From Denitromonas iodatirespirans (GTDB lineage: Bacteria > Pseudomonadota > Gammaproteobacteria > Burkholderiales > Rhodocyclaceae), in the NCBI RefSeq assembly GCF_018524365.1, contig NZ_JAEKFT010000011.1, positions 1 to 64,000 on the forward strand: a stretch of 64,000 bases of DNA. The letters run 5' to 3'. Shown in pieces: positions 57,062-64,000 of the stretch. Under the pieces are notes generated by a model. The model made no database searches. It was not told the origin of the DNA and was given only the letters and a program-made list of their open reading frames with translations. Position numbers and translations under genes: made by a program. Each line of letters opens with the position of its first letter. Within the stretch, counting starts at the first letter, position 1.

Positions 57062-58347
57062 ACTGGATTCACCGCATCGGCGTGTTCGGTCTCGGCCTGT
57101 TCGCCTTGACCAGCGTCTGGAAAACCGCGCCTGGCCATATCGGCATCGCCCTGTGCCTGCCCGCCATCGCGCTCGCTTTGTGGCAGCGCCGCGACCAGCC
57201 CTGGGACACCGCCAATGCACTCGCTGCGGCAGTCGCGCTGTGGCTGAGCGCCCGCTATGCACTGCAGACCTGGGGCGGCTTGGCCGAGCCCGGTCTGCTG
57301 ACACCGAAAGACGTCTTCATCGACTGGCTGTTCGTGCCGGTGTTCGCGCTGCTGGCGATCCTCCCCTGCGACGACCCGGTGCGCCGCCTGCGACGATTGT
57401 GGATGCTGGCCATCCTTGGCTTTACGCTCGGCGTCATCAGTTTTCTCTGGCAACGCGGCCTCGCCGTGCTGTGGTCGGGCGAGCGGCTCGGCTTCCACCT
57501 GAACCGCGCGCTGGGCGTCGGTCTTTACGCCGGCGCGTTTGCCGTGGCGCTGATCGCGACGACCCGACAGTGGTGGTCGGTGAACGGCAGCCTGCGCTGG
57601 CCCGCGCGCATTGCCGGTATCGCGCTGATTGCGCTGAATCTTGAAGTCCTGCTCACCGCCCAGAACCGCAGTACCTATCTGGCCTTGGCCATCGTCACTG
57701 CCGGCGCGGTCGCCATCGCCGTATGGCGCACCCTGCGCGACCGCCATGCCCGGCCCGGCCAACGGCGCCTGGCGCTGGGGCTGATCGGCGCACTGATCGC
57801 CGGCTTCGTGCTCGCCGGAAATCTCGATGCCGTGCAGCAACGCATCGCGGCGGAACGCGCCACCATCGCAACCGTCCTCGACGAGGGACTGGACGCCGCA
57901 CCGGCCGCCTCGGTCACCGTCCGGCTGCGCCTATGGCGCTACGTGCTGCAACGCCTTCCCGACGCCCCGTTGATTGGTCATGGTTTTGGCGACGTGAAGG
58001 ACATCATCGACCGCGACGTGCGCCCGCATGCGGCGCTGCTCGAGGGCGAGCGCTACGACCATGTGCACAACAGCTACCTGCAGACCCTGTGGGGCCAGGG
58101 CCTGATCGGCACCGCCTTGTGGGCGGCGCTGGCACTGGTGCTGATCCGCGACGCCGTGCGCGCGGCCCGCACCGACCGCCAGCGTCGGGCACTGCTGCCG
58201 GCGATGTGGGCGGTACTGGCCTTCACCGCCGTATGGGCGATGTTCGATTACCGCCTGTCGCATCCCGACATGCGCTTCTTCTCGATCCTGCTGCTGCTGT
58301 CGCTGCGTCTGCTCGGCCAATGCAATCCGAAGGAGCACCGGCGATGA
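57058..58347 (+). CDS. O-antigen ligase-like membrane protein
   Basis: 429 aa with about ten to twelve hydrophobic helices. The long periplasmic loop contains GHGFGDVKDI and HVHNSYLQTLWGQGLIGTALW, the H-x-NSYLQ...G motif of the Wzy_C/WaaL family. Family proteins ligate or polymerise lipid-linked glycans at the periplasmic face. Ligase is favoured over polymerase because it sits with core-type glycosyltransferases, but the two cannot be separated from sequence alone. 4-bp overlaps occur at both ends. Confidence 0.85.
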   Translation: MNWIHRIGVFGLGLFALTSVWKTAPGHIGIALCLPAIALALWQRRDQPWDTANALAAAVALWLSARYALQTWGGLAEPGLLTPKDVFIDWLFVPVFALLAILPCDDPVRRLRRLWMLAILGFTLGVISFLWQRGLAVLWSGERLGFHLNRALGVGLYAGAFAVALIATTRQWWSVNGSLRWPARIAGIALIALNLEVLLTAQNRSTYLALAIVTAGAVAIAVWRTLRDRHARPGQRRLALGLIGALIAGFVLAGNLDAVQQRIAAERATIATVLDEGLDAAPAASVTVRLRLWRYVLQRLPDAPLIGHGFGDVKDIIDRDVRPHAALLEGERYDHVHNSYLQTLWGQGLIGTALWAALALVLIRDAVRAARTDRQRRALLPAMWAVLAFTAVWAMFDYRLSHPDMRFFSILLLLSLRLLGQCNPKEHRR

Positions 58348-59378
58348 AGCGCATCCTCATCGTCCGTGCCTCGGCCATCGGCGACGTGGTCTTCGCCTCG
58401 CCCTTCGCCGCCGCACTCAAGCGCACCTACCCGAACGCGCATGTGGCCTGGCTGGTGGAGCCGGGCATCCACACCCTGCTCGACGCCGATCCGTGCATCG
58501 ACGAGTTGATCCTGTGGCCCAAAGGCGAGTGGAAAAAACTCTGGCAGGCGCGGCGCTTCGGCGCCTTCTTCAGTGCGGCGCGGGCCTTCTCGCGTGAGCT
58601 GAAGGCCCGCCGGTTCGACACCGCCATCGACCTGCAGAGCCTGCTCAAGAGCGGCGTGCTGACTTGGCTGTCGGGCGCGCCGCGTCGCATCGGGCTGGGC
58701 TCGCGCGAGGGCAGCCAGCATCTGATGACCGAGGTGGTGCCCAAGGGCGGCGACCCCGGGCGGATCAGCTCCGAATACTTCTATCTGGCCCAGCAGCTCG
58801 GCCTCGACACCGGCGAGTTCCTGCCGCGCCTGTGCGTGGCCGAGGCCACCGCGGCGCGGGTCGACGCGCTGCTCGCCGAGCGCGGCCTGACGCGCGGCGG
58901 CTATGCGGTGTTCGCGCCCTTCACCACCCGGCCGCAGAAGCACTGGTTCGAGGATGCCTGGGGCGCACTCGGCCCGCAGGTGAGCGACGATCTCGGCCTC
59001 ACGCCGGTGATCCTCGGCGGCCCCGCCGAACGAGAGACGGCCGAGCGCATGGCCACGGCCATCCCCGGCGCGGTGTCGCTGGCCGGGCAGACCGGTCTGG
59101 CCGACGCGGCCGCCATCATCGAACGCGCCGGCCTGCTGATCGGCGTCGACACCGGCCTGACCCACATGGGCATCGCCTTCGGCACACCGACGGTGGCGCT
59201 GTTCGGCTCGACCCGCCCCTATCTCGACACCGGTCGCGCCAACGCGCGCGTGATCTGGCTCGGGCTCGAATGTTCGCCCTGCCGCCGCCGGCCGACCTGC
59301 CACGGCGCCTTCACCTGTCTGCGCGACATCCGGCCGGCGCGCGTCATGGCCGTGGCCCGCGAGGTGCTGGCCGCATGA
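58344..59378 (+). CDS. Glycosyltransferase family 9 (heptosyltransferase-like)
   Basis: 344 aa. It has MKRILIVRASAIGDVVFASPFAAALKRTYPNAHVAWLVEP, RRIGLGSREGS, APFTTRPQKHWFEDAWGAL, ILGGPAERE and LIGVDTGLTHMGIAFGTPTVALFG, the GT9 pattern. CSPCRRRPTCHG holds a Cys cluster seen in some members. It probably adds heptose or a related sugar to the lipopolysaccharide core, consistent with the adjoining ligase and MsbA genes. Confidence 0.9.
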   Translation: MKRILIVRASAIGDVVFASPFAAALKRTYPNAHVAWLVEPGIHTLLDADPCIDELILWPKGEWKKLWQARRFGAFFSAARAFSRELKARRFDTAIDLQSLLKSGVLTWLSGAPRRIGLGSREGSQHLMTEVVPKGGDPGRISSEYFYLAQQLGLDTGEFLPRLCVAEATAARVDALLAERGLTRGGYAVFAPFTTRPQKHWFEDAWGALGPQVSDDLGLTPVILGGPAERETAERMATAIPGAVSLAGQTGLADAAAIIERAGLLIGVDTGLTHMGIAFGTPTVALFGSTRPYLDTGRANARVIWLGLECSPCRRRPTCHGAFTCLRDIRPARVMAVAREVLAA

Positions 59379-60457
59379 AGGTGCTGCATGTCGAAGCCGG
59401 CCGCCATCTCTACGGCGGCGCCAAACAGGTGCTCTACATCCTGCAGGGGCTGGCCGCGCGCGGCGTGACCAATGTGCTGGCCTGCCCGAGCGGGGCGCAC
59501 ATCGCCGCCGAGGCGCGCGCGCTTGCCGAGGTGGTCGAGATGCCGATGGGCGGCGACGCCGACCTCGGGCTGGTGCTGCGGCTCAAGCAGACGATCCACA
59601 CCCATCGGCCGGACATCGTGCACATCCACAGCCGGCGCGGCGCGGACCTGTGGGGCGGTATTGCGGCGAAGCTCGCCGGCGTGCCCTGCGTACTCTCGCG
59701 CCGGGTGGACAACCCCGAGGCGCGCTGGGCGGTGGCACTCAAGTACCGCCTCTTCGAGCATGTGATCACCATCTCCGAAGGCATCCGCCAGGTGCTGCTG
59801 GCCGAGGGGCTGGCGCCGGAAAAGGTGAGCTGCGTGCGCAGCGCGGTCGACCCCGCGCCTTATCTGCACGAGGTCGACAAGGCCGCCTTCCGCGCCGATC
59901 TCGGCTTTGCCGCCGACACGCCAATCGCCGGCATGGTCGCCCAGCTGATCCCACGCAAGGGCCATCGCCACCTGCTCGCCGCGCTGCCCGCCGTGCTCGC
60001 CGAGCACCCCAGGCTGCAAGTGCTGATCTATGGCCGCGGGCCGCTGGAGGCCGAACTGCGCCAAGCGGTTGCCGACCTGGGCTTTGCCGGCCATGTGACG
60101 CTGATGGGCTTCGTCGACGACCTGCCGGCCCAGCTCGGCGGCCTCGATCTGCTGGTGCACCCGGCCGACATGGAGGGCCTCGGCGTCTCGCTGCTGCAGG
60201 CCTCGGCGGCGCGCGTGCCGATCATCGCCAGCCGTGCCGGCGGCATGCCCGAAGCCGTGGTCGACGGCGAAAATGGCGTGCTGATCGAGGTCGGCAACGT
60301 CACCGCGCTCACCGCCGCCATGAAGCGCCTGCTCGGCGATGCCGCGCTGCGCGCGCGCATGGGCGAGGCCGGCCGGGCACGGGTGCTGAGCGAGTTCTCG
60401 GTCGATGCGATGTGCGAGGGCAACCTCGCCATCTACCACAAGGTACTGGCGCGATGA
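59375..60457 (+). CDS. Glycosyltransferase, GT4-like
   Basis: 360 aa. MKVLHVEAGRHLYGGAKQVLYILQGLAARG, IVHIHSRRGADLWGGIAAKLAGVPCVLSRRVDNPE, MVAQLIPRKGHRHLLAALPAVLAE, LIYGRGPLEAELR and DMEGLGVSLLQASAARVPIIASRAGGMPEAVVDGENGVLI define a retaining GT4. It overlaps both neighbours by 4 bp. Confidence 0.9.
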   Translation: MKVLHVEAGRHLYGGAKQVLYILQGLAARGVTNVLACPSGAHIAAEARALAEVVEMPMGGDADLGLVLRLKQTIHTHRPDIVHIHSRRGADLWGGIAAKLAGVPCVLSRRVDNPEARWAVALKYRLFEHVITISEGIRQVLLAEGLAPEKVSCVRSAVDPAPYLHEVDKAAFRADLGFAADTPIAGMVAQLIPRKGHRHLLAALPAVLAEHPRLQVLIYGRGPLEAELRQAVADLGFAGHVTLMGFVDDLPAQLGGLDLLVHPADMEGLGVSLLQASAARVPIIASRAGGMPEAVVDGENGVLIEVGNVTALTAAMKRLLGDAALRARMGEAGRARVLSEFSVDAMCEGNLAIYHKVLAR

Positions 60458-61524
60458 AATCCCTGCACATCCTCGGCAGCAAGGAGATGGGCGGCGCCGA
60501 GCGCTGGCTGGTGCGCTTCGTGCGCGCCATGCTCCGCCATGGCGAATCGGTGGAAGTGATCGTGCGACGCAATTCCGACCTCGCCCGCCACCACCTCGAC
60601 GGCGTCGACATGCGCGAATCGCCCATGCGCACGGTGTGGGACCCGCTCTCGCGCTGGGAGCTCTCGCGCCTCATCGCCGCCAGCGAAGCCCCCATCGTGC
60701 AAACCTACATGGGCCGCGCCACCCGCCTCACCCACCTCGAACGCGGCCGCGGCAAGGTCCATCTGTCGCGCCTGGGCGGCTATTACAAGCTCACCCCCTT
60801 CCGCCATGCCCACGCCTGGATCGGCAACACCAAGGGGCTGTGCGACTGGATGATCCAGGGCGGGCTGCCGGCCGAGCGCGTCTTCCACATCACCAACTTC
60901 GCCGACCCGGCCAAAGCGCTCGACCCCGAGGCCCAGCATGCGCTGCGCCAGCAGCTCGCACTCCAGCCCGACGACTGGCTGATCGTCACCGCCGGCCGCC
61001 TCATCGACGTCAAGGGCCAGGCCACGCTGATCGAGGCCTTCAGCCAGCTGCCCGCCGAACTGGCCGGCAAGCGCCTGCGCCTGGCGATGCTCGGCGACGG
61101 CCCGCTGCGCGAGGCGCTCGAGACCCAGGCGCGCCAGCTCGGCGTGGCCAGCCGGGTGCATTTCGCCGGCTGGCAGCATGACCCGTCGCAATGGTTCCAT
61201 CTGGCCGACATGGTGGCCTTCCCCTCGCGCGATGCCGAAACCCTGGGCAACGTGATCCTCGAAGCCTGGGCCTATGGCAAGCCGCTGGCCTGCACCGCCT
61301 TCCGTGGCGCGCGCGAGATCGCCCGCCACGGCCGCGACGCCTGGGTCTCGCCCTGCGACGACGCGCCCGCGCTGGCCGAGGGCATGCGCGAAGTAATCAC
61401 CAACGAAGCGCTGCAGCGCGACCTGGTACGCGCCGGGCAGCGCCGCATCGAGGCCGAGTTCAGCGAGGCGGCAGTCATCGACCAATACCGTGCGCTTTAC
61501 GCGCAATTGCTGGACAATCGCTGA
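60454..61524 (+). CDS. Glycosyltransferase, GT4-like
   Basis: 356 aa. MKSLHILGSKEMGGAERWLVRFVRAMLRHG, APIVQTYMGRATRLTHLERG, VTAGRLIDVKGQATLIEAFSQLP, LAMLGDGPLREALE and FPSRDAETLGNVILEAWAYGKPLACTAFRGAREIARHG support the family. The EX7E segment reads ETLGNVILE. The next gene starts 1 bp after its stop. Confidence 0.9.
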   Translation: MKSLHILGSKEMGGAERWLVRFVRAMLRHGESVEVIVRRNSDLARHHLDGVDMRESPMRTVWDPLSRWELSRLIAASEAPIVQTYMGRATRLTHLERGRGKVHLSRLGGYYKLTPFRHAHAWIGNTKGLCDWMIQGGLPAERVFHITNFADPAKALDPEAQHALRQQLALQPDDWLIVTAGRLIDVKGQATLIEAFSQLPAELAGKRLRLAMLGDGPLREALETQARQLGVASRVHFAGWQHDPSQWFHLADMVAFPSRDAETLGNVILEAWAYGKPLACTAFRGAREIARHGRDAWVSPCDDAPALAEGMREVITNEALQRDLVRAGQRRIEAEFSEAAVIDQYRALYAQLLDNR

Positions 61525-61525
61525 C

Positions 61526-62296
61526 ATGTCCGAGTCCATCAACATCCTGATGTATCACCAGGTGGGCGACTTTCCCCCCATGAAGGGGCACCGCTCGACC
61601 TACTGCCATCACAAGCGCTTCGCGCGCCAGATGGCCTACCTCGCGCGCTTCGGCTACACCGTGCTGTCGATGGACCAGGTGCTGGCCTGCCTGCGCGGCG
61701 AGCGGCCGATCCCGCACAAAGCGGTGGCGCTGACCTTCGACGACGGTTACGAGAACTTCTACGAATACGCCTGGCCGGTGCTGCAAAAGCACGGATTTCC
61801 GGCCATGGTCTATCTCATCTCCGACCTGCTCGGCCAGCCCTCCAGCTGGTTCGCCGCCGACGGCCGCGCCACCCCGCCGCTGATGAGCGCGGCGCGAGTG
61901 CGTCAGCTGCGCGGCGAGGGGGTGGACTTCGGCTCGCACACCGCCTCGCACATCCGCCTCGCGGAGCAGGACACGGCGCGCATCCGCGAGGAGATCGGGC
62001 GCTCCAAGGCGACGCTGGAAGACGTGCTGGGCGAAGCGGTCGATCACTTCTGCTACCCCTTCGGCAGCCATGACCGCCGCGCCGTGGATGCCGTCGCCGA
62101 TGCCGGTTTCCGCAGCGCGACCACCTGCGTGCGCGCCCCGGCCACGATGGCCGACGACCCGCTGACCCTGCCGCGCAAGGCCATCTCCTATGGCGACAAC
62201 CTGCTCGGCTACTTCTGGCGCCTGCACATGAAGAACACGCCCAAGCACGCCTTCATCCGGCGCCCCGGCGAGACCTTCGACACCTCTCCTGCCTGA
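61526..62296 (+). CDS. Polysaccharide deacetylase (NodB/CE4)
   Basis: 256 aa. The CE4 motifs are visible: LTFDDGYENFYEYA with the catalytic and metal-binding Asp pair, GSHTASHIRL as the metal-binding His motif, and FCYPFGSHD as motif 3. ILMYHQVGDFPP at the start is typical. There is no signal peptide, so cytoplasmic action is likely. It closes the glycan operon and probably deacetylates a hexosamine in the surface glycan. Confidence 0.9.
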   Translation: MSESINILMYHQVGDFPPMKGHRSTYCHHKRFARQMAYLARFGYTVLSMDQVLACLRGERPIPHKAVALTFDDGYENFYEYAWPVLQKHGFPAMVYLISDLLGQPSSWFAADGRATPPLMSAARVRQLRGEGVDFGSHTASHIRLAEQDTARIREEIGRSKATLEDVLGEAVDHFCYPFGSHDRRAVDAVADAGFRSATTCVRAPATMADDPLTLPRKAISYGDNLLGYFWRLHMKNTPKHAFIRRPGETFDTSPA

Positions 62297-62298
62297 TC

Positions 62299-62496
62299 TC
62301 AGCGGTCCTCGCGGTCAGGGCGCTCGCCACGCCCAAAGCGCGACATGGCGCCATGCATGAACTGCAGTTGCGCGTCGAAGCGGCGGCAGGCTGCGCACAT
62401 CATCAGGTGCAGACGAAACGACAGGCGCTCACGCAGCGTCAGCCGGCGGTCCAGCCGCGCCGACGCCAGCCGCGTCACCTGTTTGCAATTGAGCAT
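62299..62496 (-). CDS. Small zinc-finger protein, anti-sigma-like
   Basis: 65 aa with GGGAGG seven bases before ATG 62496. MLNCKQVTRLASARLDRRLTLRERLSFRLHLMMCAACRRF holds a Cys near the N-terminus and an HX3CX2C motif, as in zf-HC2 anti-sigma domains. There is no membrane segment and no neighbouring ECF sigma gene, so a true anti-sigma role is unproved. It converges with the deacetylase gene, 2 bp apart. Confidence 0.8.
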   Translation of the reverse strand: MLNCKQVTRLASARLDRRLTLRERLSFRLHLMMCAACRRFDAQLQFMHGAMSRFGRGERPDREDR

Positions 62497-62624
62497 CACG
62501 CCACCTCCCTCGCCCACCGCCGCCACTCGCGCGGTGCGGCTCGCGTATTGAACGGACCGAGCGCCATGCGACGCCCATCCGGTCAATAGACGCCGCGCGA
62601 GCGCCGTTCTTACAGTCGGAGGCG

Positions 62625-63809
62625 TCAGTGCCCGGCACGCAGGGCGTCGAGGATCTTGCGCCCGGCCCGGCCGTTGGCGTCGAAACCCAGGCGGGTCTGC
62701 TCGGCGGCAATCGCCTGGCGGGTGCGGCTGCCGATCATGCCGTCCACCTCGCCGATGTCGTGGCCGCGGGCCAACAGCAAGGTCTGCAGCTCGCGCCGCT
62801 CGTTGCGGCCGATGCCCGGGTCGTCGGTCGGCCAGGCGGTGACGAATGGCTGGCCGCCACGCAGGCGGTCCGACAGGTGCGCAATCGCCAGCGCATAGCT
62901 CTCGGCCGCGTTGTAGCTGTAGATGGCGTGGAAGTTGCGAAACACCATGAAGGCCGGGCCGTCGACGCCGGCCGGCAGCAGCAGCGCAGCCGAGGTGTCG
63001 TCGGGGGCGATCGCCGTGCCATCGACACGTCGCACGCCCAGGCGCACCCACTCGGCCAGCGGTCGGCGTGCCTTGCGCCCGGTCACGCTGGCGTCGAAGC
63101 CGGCCGGCAGACGCACCTCGTAGCCCCAGGGCTCGCCCGTGCGCCAGCCGGCACGCTTGAGGTAGTTGGCGGTCGAGGCCAAGGCGTCGGGCACGCTGTC
63201 GATCAGATCGCGCCGGCCGTCGCCGTCGAAATCCACCGCCACGCGCATGAAGGTCGAGGGCATGAACTGGGTGTGACCGAAGGCACCGGCCCAGGAGCCG
63301 GTCAGCCGCTCGGGCGCGATATGCCCGGCCTGCACGATCTGCAAGGTGGTGAAAAACTCGCCGCGGAAGTAGCTCTGCCGCCGCCCCTCGCAGGACAACG
63401 TGGCCAGCGAGGTGATCAGCGAGCGGCTGCCGAAGTTGCGCCCGAAATTGCTCTCCACGCCCCATACTGCCACCACCGTGGCCGGATCGACGCCGTACTC
63501 GGCCTCGACCTTGTCCAGCACCTCGCGCCATTGCCCGAGCATGGCCTTGCCGTCCGCGATGCGCTCGTCGTCGACCAGCGCGGCGAGGTAGTCCCAGATG
63601 GGGGTGACGAACTCGGGCTGGCGGTCGAGCGCTTCGAGCACCGTCGGGTCGGGCGCGAGGCCAGCGGTCAGGCGGTCGAAGGTGTCGGTGCTCACCTGGT
63701 GCGAGGCCGCCTCGCCACGCAGGCGCGCCAGGCAGGCGTCGAAGTCGGTGTCGGCATGCGCGGCGGGCAGCGCGGCCAGCAGCAGGGCGAAGGTCAGGGC
63801 ATTTTTCAT
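62625..63809 (-). CDS. MltB-family lytic transglycosylase
   Basis: 394 aa with a signal peptide ending AHA. The SLT_2 catalytic domain has VVAVWGVESNFGRNFGS with catalytic Glu119, then GAFGHTQFMPSTFM and DFDGDGRRDLIDSVPDALASTANYL. The C-terminal peptidoglycan-binding domain has RRELQTLLLARGHDIGEVDGMIGSRTRQAIAAEQ. No lipobox is seen, so it is probably soluble periplasmic. It cleaves peptidoglycan with formation of 1,6-anhydro ends. Confidence 0.93.
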   Translation of the reverse strand: MKNALTFALLLAALPAAHADTDFDACLARLRGEAASHQVSTDTFDRLTAGLAPDPTVLEALDRQPEFVTPIWDYLAALVDDERIADGKAMLGQWREVLDKVEAEYGVDPATVVAVWGVESNFGRNFGSRSLITSLATLSCEGRRQSYFRGEFFTTLQIVQAGHIAPERLTGSWAGAFGHTQFMPSTFMRVAVDFDGDGRRDLIDSVPDALASTANYLKRAGWRTGEPWGYEVRLPAGFDASVTGRKARRPLAEWVRLGVRRVDGTAIAPDDTSAALLLPAGVDGPAFMVFRNFHAIYSYNAAESYALAIAHLSDRLRGGQPFVTAWPTDDPGIGRNERRELQTLLLARGHDIGEVDGMIGSRTRQAIAAEQTRLGFDANGRAGRKILDALRAGH

Positions 63810-63851
63810 CGCGCCATTTTAGGCGCGATGCACCGGCTTTCGCAGCCCGCG

Positions 63852-64000
63852 TTACAAAGGCTCACGCACCCGCCAGAAGCTGGCGAAGCGCGGCAGGCCG
63901 GTGCGGGTCAGGCCGCGGTAGCGAAAGCTGACGCGGCTGCCGATCGGTGGCGGGTGGCGGCGCTCCGCGTCGCTGAAGCCGCTGCCCAGGCGCAGGCGGC
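63852..64000 (-). CDS. ATP-dependent DNA ligase, C-terminal fragment
   Basis: Only the last 49 codons lie in the window; the gene continues past 64000. The minus-strand frame ends RLGSGFSDAERRHPPPIG, then SRVSFRYRGLTRTGLPRFASFWRVREPL and a TAA at 63852-63854. This is the OB-fold tail of small bacterial ATP-dependent DNA ligases. It lies upstream of the transglycosylase gene on the same strand. Confidence 0.75.
   Translation of the reverse strand, partial: RLRLGSGFSDAERRHPPPIGSRVSFRYRGLTRTGLPRFASFWRVREPL

Noticed and set aside
62299-63531. Long frame joining the zinc-finger gene to sequence antisense or out of frame with the transglycosylase
   Set aside because: Only the last 65 codons look protein-like, and they have their own GGGAGG and ATG at 62496.

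Overview
The window looks like chromosomal DNA of a high-GC betaproteobacterium, most likely Rhodocyclales (Azoarcus/Thauera/Zoogloea-like). This is inferred from gene content, operon layout and the dispersed GC-rich repeats, not from a database match. It is densely coded. I see no phage, insertion sequence, rRNA or CRISPR array.

Layout. (1) 1-3.3 kb, minus strand: hslVU protease and a STAS-repeat protein. (2) 3.6-10.1 kb, plus strand: ybgC-tolQRAB-pal-cpoB envelope operon, then queE-queC (preQ0 synthesis) and tRNA-Lys(UUU) with a consensus promoter and a terminator. (3) 10.2-14.5 kb: a 1141-aa sensor fusing an NCS1-like permease to a histidine kinase and receiver, with an overlapping receiver-LuxR regulator gene. 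(4) 14.7-16.2 kb: a DUF4157 (eCIS core-like, HELTH motif) plus OmpA-like protein with an unrecognised C-terminus. (5) 16.3-22.5 kb, minus strand: a TPR-PAS-GGDEF-EAL protein and a TonB-dependent receptor. (6) 22.8-28.7 kb: urea ABC transporter urtABCDE. (7) 28.9-34.0 kb: FCD-type GntR regulator, polar-amino-acid-type ABC transporter, allantoicase (alc) and ureidoglycolate lyase (allA). (8) 34.2-39.7 kb: urease ureDABCEFG, interrupted by two sets of tandem GC-rich repeats. (9) 40.1-49.2 kb: cobalamin region with cobA, btuF/D/C/B under a cobalamin riboswitch, and divergent cobU-cobT-cobS-cobC. (10) 49.2-51.7 kb: a phosphatase and an MsbA-like exporter. (11) 51.8-62.3 kb: a divergent surface-glycan locus with seven glycosyltransferases, a sulfotransferase, an O-antigen ligase-like protein and a polysaccharide deacetylase. 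(12) 62.3-64 kb, minus strand: a small zinc-finger protein, a lytic transglycosylase, and the C-terminus of an ATP-dependent DNA ligase cut by the window edge.

How it fits together. Regions 3 and 6-8 read as a ureide/urea nitrogen island. Allantoate is cleaved by Alc to urea and ureidoglycolate, AllA releases a second urea, UrtABCDE imports external urea, and urease makes ammonia. Sigma-54-type promoter sequences precede both the gntR operon and ureD. ureD also has two abutting NtrC-like sites, and gntR has a FadR-type palindrome at the predicted transcription start. The permease-kinase is a candidate sensor for a purine-related nitrogen source, but that link is inference from family and neighbourhood.
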